A stretch of 9,738 nucleotides of DNA from Lysobacterales bacterium CG_4_10_14_3_um_filter_64_11 (GCA_002782905.1 PFJA01000180.1:1-9738); one strand, 5' to 3'; positions 1-7,436 are shown, counted from the first letter of the stretch. Numbers and translations: made by a program. Notes: generated by a model not told the origin, from the sequence alone.

Positions 1-215
1 TCGCCCGGCGCCCGAATCGGCCGTTCCGAGCCACATTCCACTCTCTCCTGGCCATTTCTCGCTCCGACCTCGCTCCCTGAAACTGGCCCGAAGTCCGCAA
101 AGGGCACCGGTCACGCCCATACAGATCAAAGAGATACGCGCGGACGAATCAAGCGGTTGGATTGCAGCATTGGCTACCAGAGGGGGCAAACGTCCCTAGC
201 GCAAAGCCAGCAGTC
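1..215. other. Left-edge stretch with no recognisable gene
   Basis: This segment lies beyond the stop codon of the minus-strand Sel1-like gene. Neither strand has a convincing reading frame with a ribosome binding site. The only local pattern is a short direct repeat, CTCGCTCC at 58-65 and again at 69-76, an 11-bp period. No stem followed by a T run was found that could terminate the minus-strand gene. It could be intergenic or the edge of a gene cut off by the window. Confidence 0.5.
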
Positions 216-1322
216 TTACCGTGCGTTCTGTTCGATCTGTTCAAACAGTTTCTGCGCAGCGAGCCTGGCAGCGGCGTCTTGCGCCGGAGCAAGCGGTTCA
301 ATATTTACCCCGTCACGACCTGCGACGTAGGCTGGACCACCGACGTCATCGTCGTAGTCCGAACCGTCCTCGTTGATGGCGTAGTGCGCGCCCCGGGTCA
401 GATCCGTTCCGACCAACTGCGAGAGATACGCCCACGTCCAGCATCGCTGTAGGTCACCTTGATCGTGTTCCTCAATGAGTTGGAGCATGGCATCCGTGTC
501 TCCACTCTCGGCAGCACGGGTCAGCCAATGCCTGGCATCAGCAGGACGACCCATGCGTTCTGCAATAGCGGCAACTGCTGCTGGATCAGCATCAACATCG
601 TGACCTGGTTGCTCGAAGAAGGACGGATCGTCAAATCGCTCCGCCAGATCGAGAAGTGCATCTTGATGGCCCAGCCGACCAGCCTCCTTCAAATGGTGAG
701 CGTACTTTTCAGCGTGGGCCAGACGAGACGCATGCGCTTCGGCCCACTCCTTTTCCACCCCCGTCAGGACGCGTCCCTGCTGCCCCTGTTCGTACCAATA
801 GGAACTTCCAGCGTCCGGGTCATGTTCATCGTCAGGAGCGTATATCAGTGCCAGTGCGTAGTGAGCCAGAGCATTGCCCTTGCTGGTTGCAGCATCCAAT
901 CCGTCCAAAAGGATCGGTCCGAACGCCTCGTCGGCAGGGTCGAATAGCTCATCCTCGTCGTATTCGGGCTCGTCGTCCTGGTTGGGCGATTCGCCTCGCA
1001 GGCGACTGATCAATGTCGAGATGCTGGCGGCGCCGATTTGCCGCTCTGTCAGGAAGGATTCCAGAGCCGACGTCGCGAGCGTCGCGGTTTCTGGCCGATA
1101 TCCAAGCTCGATGCAACGTCGGTTGATGAGCGTGCCTTGCGGAACTACCTGCCTATCGTTCGGGCGTAGTTCCGTCAGTACGGAATTCACACCAAACGCG
1201 GCGTGGGAGTTGAAGCCAAAGGAAGCAGCCAGCAGCTCGTAGATGTGGGCTCTCTTGAAAGAGGCTCCGGTGCTGGCCTGTACGTGTTGCTGCGCGGAGT
1301 ACGCGAGTTCTTTGATTGTCAT
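216..1322 (-). CDS. Sel1/TPR-like helical repeat protein of unknown function
   Basis: The 368-residue product is not one I can name. The start is the ATG at 1322 because GAGGAA (1337-1332) sits 9 nt upstream; the frame stays open to 1424, but that extension is Arg-rich and has no ribosome binding site. Residues 1-50 form a compact helical module with the core KRAHIYELLAASFGFNSHAAF spread over residues 23-43. This recalls the short ELLA-GF-S-A motif at the N terminus of several uncharacterised proteins, including the region in front of some glyoxalase-superfamily proteins. Residues 112-134 are a strongly acidic linker. Residues about 138-182, 205-232 and 262-300 resemble degenerate Sel1-like repeats (AHYALALIY, ARHWLTRAAESGDTDAMLQL). 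There is no signal peptide or membrane segment, so it is probably cytoplasmic. Sel1-like repeats usually mediate protein contacts, so an adaptor role is possible but unproven. It stands alone, divergent from the MFS gene, and its DNA looks less GC-rich than the right half of the window, which could indicate transfer. Confidence 0.75.
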   Translation of the reverse strand: MTIKELAYSAQQHVQASTGASFKRAHIYELLAASFGFNSHAAFGVNSVLTELRPNDRQVVPQGTLINRRCIELGYRPETATLATSALESFLTERQIGAASISTLISRLRGESPNQDDEPEYDEDELFDPADEAFGPILLDGLDAATSKGNALAHYALALIYAPDDEHDPDAGSSYWYEQGQQGRVLTGVEKEWAEAHASRLAHAEKYAHHLKEAGRLGHQDALLDLAERFDDPSFFEQPGHDVDADPAAVAAIAERMGRPADARHWLTRAAESGDTDAMLQLIEEHDQGDLQRCWTWAYLSQLVGTDLTRGAHYAINEDGSDYDDDVGGPAYVAGRDGVNIEPLAPAQDAAARLAAQKLFEQIEQNAR

Positions 1323-1468
1323 GACAAACTTTTCCTCAATGCCACGCCGGTTTCGGGTCAGGCGCACACGTTTAAGTCCCCGACGACGAGGCTCAAAGAG
1401 AAGTTTTCGGTGACTGTGAAGCAACGCCTTTTTTTACTCGTGTGCAAGTAAGGTGGGCACCAGCGGTA

Positions 1469-1477
1469 ATTTTATCA
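1469..1477 (-). promoter_or_regulatory. Candidate extended -10 promoter for the Sel1-like gene
   Basis: On the minus strand the sequence reads TGATAAAAT, which fits the extended -10 form TGn-TAnnnT. The -35 region is weak, as is common with an extended -10. Transcription would begin near 1462, giving a leader of about 140 nt before the ATG at 1322. Assigned by motif and position only. Confidence 0.35.
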
Positions 1478-1635
1478 TCCAATGCGCAGGAAACGTAGCG
1501 TGTTTGATGCAGCCTTCTGCTCGGCACTCACCGGCTTGCTGTCGGCAACGGCTCCACACCCCCGCCGCCGACCATGAGCCGGCCGCCGAACCTGTTTTCT
1601 GCGCCCGTGGGCGAAAAATCTTCCGCCCAATCAGG

Positions 1636-1641
1636 CACAAT
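1636..1641 (+). promoter_or_regulatory. Candidate -10 box giving a leaderless MFS transcript
   Basis: CACAAT ends 7 nt before the ATG at 1649, so a transcript from it would start at or next to the A of that ATG. No Shine-Dalgarno sequence precedes this ATG, which supports leaderless translation. The box matches TATAAT at four of six positions and I see no good -35 element, so this is tentative. Confidence 0.35.
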
Positions 1642-1648
1642 CGCTACG

Positions 1649-2908
1649 ATGTTGGGCACACCATCCAAACCACACCCAGGCACCGATCCGTCGGACCAGT
1701 CACCCGGCTGGTTCAACCGCACCGTGGTGGGGGCCGGCGTCACCAGTGCGCTCGGTGATTTCTGCTACGAAACCACCACCGTGATCCTGCCCGGGTTTCT
1801 GGCCGTGCTCGGCATTCCGGCGGCGGCGCTCGGCCTGATCGAGGGCATCGCCGATGCAGTCGCCAGTTTCACCAAGATGCTGTCGGGCTACATCGCCGAC
1901 AAACTCGGCCACCGCAAGCTGCTGGTGCTGGTGGGCTATGGCTTGACGCCGCTCGGGCAGGCGCTGATCGCTCTGGCACTGGGTTGGCCGTTGATCCTGT
2001 TCGGGCGCGTGGTGTCGTGGTTCGGCAAGGGCCTGCGCGGCCCGTTGCGCGATGCGATCGTGATCCAGGCGGTCAGTCCGCAAACACGTGGACGTGCGTT
2101 TGGTTTTCATCGTGCGGCAGATACCGTGGGTGCGGTACTCGGCCCTTTGTTCGCCGTCGCCCTGCTGGAGTTGGCGCAGGGTTGGCACGGGTCCGATGGT
2201 GCCGAGCCATTCCGCCTGGTGCTGTGGTTATCGCTGATCCCGGGGGTGCTGGCGGTGGTCGCGTTTCTCGTGCTGGTGCGCGATCCGCAGCACACGCCAA
2301 ATCGTGCGCTGCGATTTTTCGGCACGCTGCGCGGCATGCCGGCGCAGTTCAAGCGCTATCTTGCGGCGGTCGCAGTGTTTGGCATCGGCGATTTTTCGCA
2401 TGCCTTGCTGATTCTCGCGGCCACCACTTTGCTCAGCGCATCGCTGGGCGTGGTACAGGCGGCACAGGTGGCGGGCCTGCTGTACGTGTTGCGCAATCTG
2501 GTGCAGGTCGCGGCCTCGTGGCCACTGGGCTGGCTGGCCGACCGTATCGGCCACCTGCCGGTGTTGCTGGCCGGCTACGTACTCGGCGCGAGTACCGCCG
2601 GCTTGACCGCGTTGGCGTTTTGGTTCGAAGTTGACAGCATCGTGCTGCTGGCGCTGATCTTCGCAGCCGCCGGCCTGTACATGGCGGTACAGGAAGCGCT
2701 GGAATCCACCGTGACTGCCGCGCTGGTGCCAGGCGACACGCTGACCCTGGGCATCGGTGCGCTCGGCGCGGTCAACGGTGCTGCCAAGTTCCTGTCCAGC
2801 GCCACGCTCGGCGTGGTGTGGACGCTGGTTTCGCCGATCCTGGCATTCGCGCTCGCTGCCGCCTTCATGTTCGCCGGCACGCTGGCGCTGGCGCGCGTGC
2901 ACCACTGA
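1649..2908 (+). CDS. MFS transporter, 12-helix type, substrate unknown
   Basis: This predicted inner-membrane secondary transporter has 419 residues from the ATG at 1649. A longer form from the ATG at 1574 would add 25 polar residues but has no ribosome binding site; the chosen ATG has a -10-like box 7 nt upstream. After a short Pro-rich cytoplasmic tail (1-20) come two six-helix halves separated by a cytoplasmic loop around residues 211-236. The MFS loop motif G-x-x-x-D-x-x-G-x-R is at 80-89 (GYIADKLGHR) and repeats in the second half at 294-300 (GWLADRI). GKGLRGPLRDA at 126-136 and FGFHRAADTVGAVLGPL at 151-167 are hallmarks of a broad, poorly characterised MFS subgroup that I associate with MJ1317-like proteins. 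Efflux is possible, but nothing in the sequence identifies a substrate. It is monocistronic and converges on the GNAT-nitrilase gene. Confidence 0.9.
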   Translation: MLGTPSKPHPGTDPSDQSPGWFNRTVVGAGVTSALGDFCYETTTVILPGFLAVLGIPAAALGLIEGIADAVASFTKMLSGYIADKLGHRKLLVLVGYGLTPLGQALIALALGWPLILFGRVVSWFGKGLRGPLRDAIVIQAVSPQTRGRAFGFHRAADTVGAVLGPLFAVALLELAQGWHGSDGAEPFRLVLWLSLIPGVLAVVAFLVLVRDPQHTPNRALRFFGTLRGMPAQFKRYLAAVAVFGIGDFSHALLILAATTLLSASLGVVQAAQVAGLLYVLRNLVQVAASWPLGWLADRIGHLPVLLAGYVLGASTAGLTALAFWFEVDSIVLLALIFAAAGLYMAVQEALESTVTAALVPGDTLTLGIGALGAVNGAAKFLSSATLGVVWTLVSPILAFALAAAFMFAGTLALARVHH

Positions 2909-3075
2909 CGAACCGCCTGACGCCATCGCTTGCAGCGGGCGTTGCGGCCGTGTTGTGGCCGGCTGGCAGCCTGTGGTGCGGCGAGGTGTGCGCGCTGCCT
3001 TGCGCGATCGCCGCTGCGTGCGGATTTGGCGCATCGTCTGGCCGAGATTGCCAATGCTGCCCGATGCGCCGGTGC
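2909..3075. other. Convergent intergenic gap between the MFS and GNAT-nitrilase genes
   Basis: This 167-bp gap lies between two stop codons on opposite strands, where a bidirectional terminator might be expected. A weak dyad, CGGCC (2945-2949) with GGCCG (2957-2961), is present without a T run on either side. No convincing intrinsic terminator or small gene is visible, so termination may be Rho-dependent or lie elsewhere. Confidence 0.45.
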
Positions 3076-4659
3076 TCAAACCACGGTGACGTGCTCCACC
3101 GGCACCTTGGCACGCAACTCGTAAAGGTCGTGGCGACGGTCGAGCAACGGCCGCACCGAAGCACATTGGCGCTGGATGTCGAGGGCACCCAGGTCGAGGT
3201 CGGCGATCACCACGGTCTGGGTATTGACCACGCCCTCGGCGGCAATGCCATTCATCGGGAATGCGAAGTCGCTGGGCGTGAAGATCGCCGCCTGCCCGAA
3301 GTTGATGAACATCGAGGGGCTGCGCGACAGACCGCCGACGTTGCCCGACAACACCACATACACCATGTTCTCCACCGCCCGTGCCTGCGCGCAATAACGC
3401 ACCCGCAAATAGCTTTTGCGCTCATCGGTGGCAAATGGACACAGCAGGATATCGACACCGTGTTCGACCAGCATGCGGGTGAGTTCGGGAAACTCGATGT
3501 CGTAACAGATCACGATGGCAATGCGCCCGATCGGCGTCTCGAACACGCGAATGCCATCGCCCGGCACAATGCCCCAGAACTCGCGTTCAGCGGGAGTGAC
3601 GTGCAACTTCTCCTGGGTGTAGACACCACCGCTGGGGGTGTACAGATGCCCACTGTTGCGCATGCCCTGCGCACTGCGCACCGGCGTGGTGCCGGCGGCC
3701 AAAAACAGTTTGTAACGCATGGCGACATCGCGAAACAAGGCATCCAGACGTGACTCCAGCGCCGCCAGTTGCGCCACCGCATCGATCAACTCGATACCGC
3801 GCTCGAAGCTCGAGAACAGTTGCGCGGTGACGTACTCGGGAAACAACAACAAATGGCTGTCGTAGCTGGCGGCGGTGTTGGCGACGTAGTCGATCTGTTC
3901 GGCAAAATCCTCGAAACTGGCGATACGGCGCTGGTCGTACTGGGTGGCGCAGACGCGCACATGGCGGGCAGTACGGCGCACCGGCGCGCCCGCAATCAAG
4001 CGTTTGCGAGGCTGCGAATCCGGATTTGCCATGACCAGGTGGGTGGCATAACCCAGGCTCTCCTGATCCTCCAGGTAGCCGTAATGGACTCCGTGCACGG
4101 CATAACCGGCGCGCAGGTGGGCATTGAGCGCCGGATCCCGGAGTTCGCCGGCTGCCACCTTGGCGACGTACTCCTGGGCGGTGAGTTGTCCTCGGTAAGT
4201 GGCAAAACCCGGAATGCGGCCGCCGGCCACCATCTGGTCGAGGTTGTGCCGCTTCATCAAGGTCCGTCGCGCCTGATACAACAGTTGCGACACCCCCTTG
4301 CCTTGCCAGTCCGGGTGTACCGCGAGATCGGCGCCGTAAAGCGAATTGCCCGCCGGGTCGTGCGTGCTGAAGGTGCCAAAGCCGGTCATCTCGGCATGGC
4401 TATGCCACGGGCTGTCGTGATCGATCTGCGCAATCAGGCTGGTGGCATAACCGATCACGGTTTTGCCGAAAACCGCAACGAACTGACCGCTGGGGAATGC
4501 CGCAATCTGCAGCGCGAAGTTGCGCTCGTTGGCGATATTCGCCGCCGGCCACGCGGCGTAGGCGGCACCTGCCACTGCCGCCATCGCAGCGGCATCGGCC
4601 GCTTTGGCTGGGCGTACCCGAATCGGGTCGCGCGATTTGTTGTCTTTACGATCCGACAC
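3076..4659 (-). CDS. Bifunctional GNAT acetyltransferase / nitrilase-superfamily hydrolase
   Basis: The 527-residue fusion joins two enzyme domains. Residues about 14-210 are a GNAT fold: LAVHPDW at 112-118 followed by Q-G-K-G at 119-122 is the acetyl-CoA pyrophosphate-binding motif. Residues about 234-515 are a carbon-nitrogen hydrolase domain with the expected catalytic set: Glu275 in LLLFPEY, Lys351 in QEKLHVTP, Cys385 in IVICYDIEFPE, and the auxiliary Glu358. Such fusions form a recognised nitrilase-superfamily branch whose N-terminal part resembles RimI; the physiological substrates are, as far as I know, unsettled. The GTG at 4659 is preferred because AAAAGGG lies 8 nt upstream; an in-frame TTG at 4686 would add nine residues without a clear ribosome binding site. 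It follows gyrA by 48 bp on the same strand with no terminator between, so co-transcription is likely. All visible active-site residues are intact. The family call is secure; the substrate is unknown. Confidence 0.93.
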   Translation of the reverse strand: MSDRKDNKSRDPIRVRPAKAADAAAMAAVAGAAYAAWPAANIANERNFALQIAAFPSGQFVAVFGKTVIGYATSLIAQIDHDSPWHSHAEMTGFGTFSTHDPAGNSLYGADLAVHPDWQGKGVSQLLYQARRTLMKRHNLDQMVAGGRIPGFATYRGQLTAQEYVAKVAAGELRDPALNAHLRAGYAVHGVHYGYLEDQESLGYATHLVMANPDSQPRKRLIAGAPVRRTARHVRVCATQYDQRRIASFEDFAEQIDYVANTAASYDSHLLLFPEYVTAQLFSSFERGIELIDAVAQLAALESRLDALFRDVAMRYKLFLAAGTTPVRSAQGMRNSGHLYTPSGGVYTQEKLHVTPAEREFWGIVPGDGIRVFETPIGRIAIVICYDIEFPELTRMLVEHGVDILLCPFATDERKSYLRVRYCAQARAVENMVYVVLSGNVGGLSRSPSMFINFGQAAIFTPSDFAFPMNGIAAEGVVNTQTVVIADLDLGALDIQRQCASVRPLLDRRHDLYELRAKVPVEHVTVV

Positions 4660-4707
4660 TCGGGGTGCCCTTTTCTCAGAACTCAACCGCTCACCGATAC
4701 CGCCCGA

Positions 4708-7335
4708 TCATGATTCCGACGGTCCGTCCTGCGTTGACGCATCCGCTACCGGCACGTGCGCCACGGTTGCAGCCACCACCTCGCTGCCATCACCGTCTTC
4801 GCCGTCATCGAGCGGGTCCAGGCGCTCGATCGCGCTCAGCAATTCGCCTTCGCCAAGGCGGATCAGGGTAACACCCTGGGTGTTGCGACCGACCTGCGAG
4901 ACTTCCGAAGCGCGGGTGCGCACCAACGTGCCGCGATCGGAAATCAGCAAGATCTCCTGCGCGTCATCAAGCTGAATGGCACCCACCAGCTTGCCGTTGC
5001 GGGCACTGGTCTGGATCGCGATCACGCCCTGGGTGCCACGGCCCTTGCGTGGGTATTCGGTTACCGCGGTGCGCTTGCCGAAACCACGCTCGGTAGCGGT
5101 CAGGATATCGCCATCGTTTTCGATCACGATCTGGCTGACCACCTGCTCGCCCTTGGCCAGACGAATGCCGCGCACACCACGCGACACGCGCCCGGTGGCA
5201 CGCACTTCGTCTTCGGCAAACCGCACGCCCTTGCCATTGGATGCGAACAACATCACATCGCGCGCGCCATCGGTAAGCTGCACATCGACCAGGCCATCGC
5301 CGTCATCGAGCACGATCGCCCAGATGCCCGAAGCGCGTGGCCGCGAATAATCCGACAGCGGGGTTTTCTTGACTGTGCCATTGCGGGTGCTGAAGAACAC
5401 GAAGCGGTCATCCGGGAACTCGCGCACCGGCAATACCGCCTGCACTTTTTCGCCGTCCTGCAACGGTATCCAGTTGATGATCGGGCGACCGCGCGCGTTC
5501 GGGCCGGCATCGGGAATCTGGTAGACCTTGAGCCAGAACACGCGGCCGGCACTGGTGAAGGTGAGCAGGGTGTCGTGGGTATTGACCAGCCACAGTTTGT
5601 CGACGAAATCCTCGTCCTTCACCGAGGTGGCGGCACGGCCACGGCCGCCACGGCGCTGCGCGCGGTAGGCACTGGCCGGCTGGCGTTTGGCATAACCGGC
5701 GTGCGACAACGTCACCACCACATCCTCTGGCGCAATCAAATCGAGGATGTCGAGGTCTTCCTCGCTGGGGCGAATCTCGGTACGGCGTGCATCGCCAAAC
5801 TCTTCCTTGAGGTTGTTCAGCTCGCTGCGGATCACATCCAGCAGGCGCTCGGGGCTTTCCAGAATCTCGATCAGGCCGCGAATGGTATCCAGCAACTGGC
5901 GGTATTCGTCGGTAAGTTTTTCCTGCTCCAGGCCGGTAAGGCGGTGCAGGCGCATTTCCAGGATTTCCTTCGCCTGCACTTCCGACAACTGGTAGCCGTC
6001 ATCGAGCAGGCCAAGGCCGGGTGCCAGTTCCTCCGGGCGCGAGGCATCGGCACCCGCGGCCGACAACAAGGCACTGACCATGCCCGGCTGCCAACGCCGC
6101 GCCAACATGCGCTCACGCGCTTCGTTCGGGTTCGAGGAGGTCTTGATCAGAGTGATCATCTCGTCGATATTGGCCAGCGCAACCGTGAGGCCTTCGAGGA
6201 TATGGGCGCGGGCACGCGCCTTGCGCAGTTCGAAGATGGTGCGCCGGGTGACCACTTCGCGGCGGTGACGCACGAACGCTTCAAGCATCTGCTTGAGGTT
6301 GAGCAGTTGCGGCCGGCCATCGACCAGCGCCACCATGTTGATGCCAAACGCGCTTTCCATCTGGGTTTGCGCGTACAGGTTGTTGAGCACCACATCGGCC
6401 GACTCGCCGCGCTTGATCTCGATGTAGATGCGCATGCCGTCCTTGTCGGACTCGTCGCGCAACTCCGAGATACCTTCCAGCCGCTTTTCCTTCACAAGCT
6501 CGGCGATCTTTTCGATCAACCGCGCCTTGTTCACCATGTACGGCAACTCGGAGACGATGATCGACTCGCGGCCACTGTGGTCGTCCACTTCGATCTGCGC
6601 GCGCGCGCGCATGCGCACCCGGCCACGGCCGGTGTGATAGCCCAGATGGATGCCGGCGGAACCGTTGATGATGCCGGCGGTCGGGAAATCCGGGCCCGGA
6701 ATGTGTTGCATCAAATCATCGATGCTGATTTCCGGGTCAGCGATCAGCGCAATGGTGGCGTCGATCACCTCGCTTAGGTTGTGCGGCGGAATGTTGGTGG
6801 CCATGCCCACCGCAATGCCCGCCGAGCCATTGACCAGCAGGTTCGGCACCCGCGTCGGCAGCACCGTGGGTTCAAGCTCCTTTTCATCATAGTTGGGCTG
6901 AAAATCGACGGTTTCCTTGTCGATGTCGGCCATCAACTCGTGTGCAAGACGCGACATGCGCGCCTCGGTGTAACGCATTGCAGCGGGCGAGTCGCCGTCG
7001 ATCGAACCGAAGTTGCCCTGCCCATCGACCAGCAGGTATCGCAGCGAGAACGGCTGTGCCATGCGCACCAGGGTGTCGTATACCGCAGTATCGCCGTGCG
7101 GATGGAACTTGCCGATCACATCACCGACGATGCGCGCCGACTTGTAATAGGGTTTGTTGCTGTGCGCACCGAGCTCGCTCATGGCGTACAACACGCGGCG
7201 GTGAACGGGCTTGAGGCCATCACGCACATCGGGTAGCGCACGCCCCACGATCACACTCATCGCGTAATCGAGATAGCTCTTGCGCATCTCGTCTTCGAGA
7301 TTGACCGGGATGACTTCCTTGGCGAGCTCAGACAT
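4708..7335 (-). CDS. gyrA: DNA gyrase subunit A
   Basis: GyrA pairs with GyrB as an A2B2 enzyme that introduces negative supercoils using ATP; this subunit cuts and rejoins DNA. The product is 875 residues, the usual full length, and its first 130 residues align almost without gaps to the E. coli protein. The catalytic tyrosine is Tyr122 in AAMRYTEARM. The N-terminal breakage-reunion domain runs to about residue 510. The C-terminal DNA-wrapping beta-pinwheel carries an intact GyrA box, QRRGGRG, at 560-566, which distinguishes it from ParC. A short acidic tail follows (about 840-875). In the quinolone region the residues are Thr83 and Asp87; Thr at 83 is wild type in some species such as Pseudomonas aeruginosa. 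The ATG at 7335 has GGA 8 nt upstream. An overlapping ATG at 7339, in another frame, opens a three-codon reading frame across the start. Transcription probably initiates in the 278-bp upstream spacer. Confidence 0.99.
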   Translation of the reverse strand: MSELAKEVIPVNLEDEMRKSYLDYAMSVIVGRALPDVRDGLKPVHRRVLYAMSELGAHSNKPYYKSARIVGDVIGKFHPHGDTAVYDTLVRMAQPFSLRYLLVDGQGNFGSIDGDSPAAMRYTEARMSRLAHELMADIDKETVDFQPNYDEKELEPTVLPTRVPNLLVNGSAGIAVGMATNIPPHNLSEVIDATIALIADPEISIDDLMQHIPGPDFPTAGIINGSAGIHLGYHTGRGRVRMRARAQIEVDDHSGRESIIVSELPYMVNKARLIEKIAELVKEKRLEGISELRDESDKDGMRIYIEIKRGESADVVLNNLYAQTQMESAFGINMVALVDGRPQLLNLKQMLEAFVRHRREVVTRRTIFELRKARARAHILEGLTVALANIDEMITLIKTSSNPNEARERMLARRWQPGMVSALLSAAGADASRPEELAPGLGLLDDGYQLSEVQAKEILEMRLHRLTGLEQEKLTDEYRQLLDTIRGLIEILESPERLLDVIRSELNNLKEEFGDARRTEIRPSEEDLDILDLIAPEDVVVTLSHAGYAKRQPASAYRAQRRGGRGRAATSVKDEDFVDKLWLVNTHDTLLTFTSAGRVFWLKVYQIPDAGPNARGRPIINWIPLQDGEKVQAVLPVREFPDDRFVFFSTRNGTVKKTPLSDYSRPRASGIWAIVLDDGDGLVDVQLTDGARDVMLFASNGKGVRFAEDEVRATGRVSRGVRGIRLAKGEQVVSQIVIENDGDILTATERGFGKRTAVTEYPRKGRGTQGVIAIQTSARNGKLVGAIQLDDAQEILLISDRGTLVRTRASEVSQVGRNTQGVTLIRLGEGELLSAIERLDPLDDGEDGDGSEVVAATVAHVPVADASTQDGPSES

Positions 7336-7346
7336 TCATTTTTTCC

Positions 7347-7374
7347 GATAATTATCAGTTACTTGCGTGCACGC
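7347..7374. promoter_or_regulatory. Two perfect 10-bp palindromes just upstream of gyrA
   Basis: GATAATTATC (7347-7356) and GCGTGCACGC (7365-7374) are each exact reverse-complement palindromes, with centres 18 bp apart. The first directly abuts the GGA of the gyrA ribosome binding site and also contains GATAAT, a five-of-six match to a -10 box on the minus strand. They could be protein-binding sites or a proximal promoter. No regulator can be named from the sequence. Confidence 0.4.
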
Positions 7375-7421
7375 TGCGGGAGGCCGGGCTGGCCACGTCG
7401 GGCACACCAAATAAGCTGGCA

Positions 7422-7427
7422 ATTGTA
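7422..7427 (-). promoter_or_regulatory. Candidate gyrA -10 box
   Basis: On the minus strand the hexamer is TACAAT, five of six matches to the consensus. Transcription would start near 7415 and leave a leader of about 80 nt before gyrA. The position where a -35 element would fall (about 7445-7450) has no good match but lies in the arm of a perfect inverted repeat (7437-7451). This is the best gyrA promoter candidate in the spacer. Confidence 0.45.
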
Positions 7428-7436
7428 GCACGGCGA

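Larger units (their letters stand above)
1323..1648. other. Divergent intergenic region between the Sel1-like and MFS genes
   Basis: This 326-bp gap separates two divergent genes and should hold both promoters. It contains a T-rich run near 1430-1436, a candidate extended -10 for the minus-strand gene (1469-1477) and a candidate -10 for the plus-strand gene (1636-1641). The frame of the MFS gene stays open upstream to an ATG at 1574, but that codon lacks a ribosome binding site and follows a C-rich run. No RNA gene could be folded here. Confidence 0.5.

Noticed and set aside
58..76. CTCGCTCC direct repeat as a CRISPR-like or iteron array
   Set aside because: Only two 8-bp copies are present, with no further spacing pattern and no associated genes.
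459..1242. Several plus-strand frames inside the Sel1-like gene
   Set aside because: They are antisense to a coherent repeat protein, lack ribosome binding sites and give no recognisable products.
1500..1575. Possible tRNA 3' end, with ACCA at 1571-1574 and a minus-strand peptide resembling spurious tRNA translations
   Set aside because: No T-loop of the GTTCGAATC type and no pairing for the T arm, anticodon arm or acceptor stem could be made.
1602..1613. CGCCC-GT-GGGCG dyad before the MFS start
   Set aside because: The loop is only 2 nt, and the adjacent A run is on the wrong side for a terminator of either flanking gene.
2945..2961. CGGCC/GGCCG dyad in the convergent gap as a terminator
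   Set aside because: The stem is only 5 bp and no T run follows on either strand.
2228..3394. A 388-codon minus-strand frame across the end of the MFS gene and the following gap
   Set aside because: It overlaps two solid genes, and its product is Arg/Gln/His-rich low complexity with no family resemblance.
4684..4711. ATG at 4711 overlapping the gyrA stop as the start of the fusion gene
   Set aside because: It is out of frame with the fusion gene and meets a stop codon after six codons. GTG at 4659 has a ribosome binding site.
4756..6777. A 673-codon open frame on the plus strand, fully antisense to gyrA
   Set aside because: gyrA on the other strand is unmistakable and full length. The antisense product is His/Gln/Ala-rich without recognisable domains, as expected for the complement of a high-GC gene with few stop codons.
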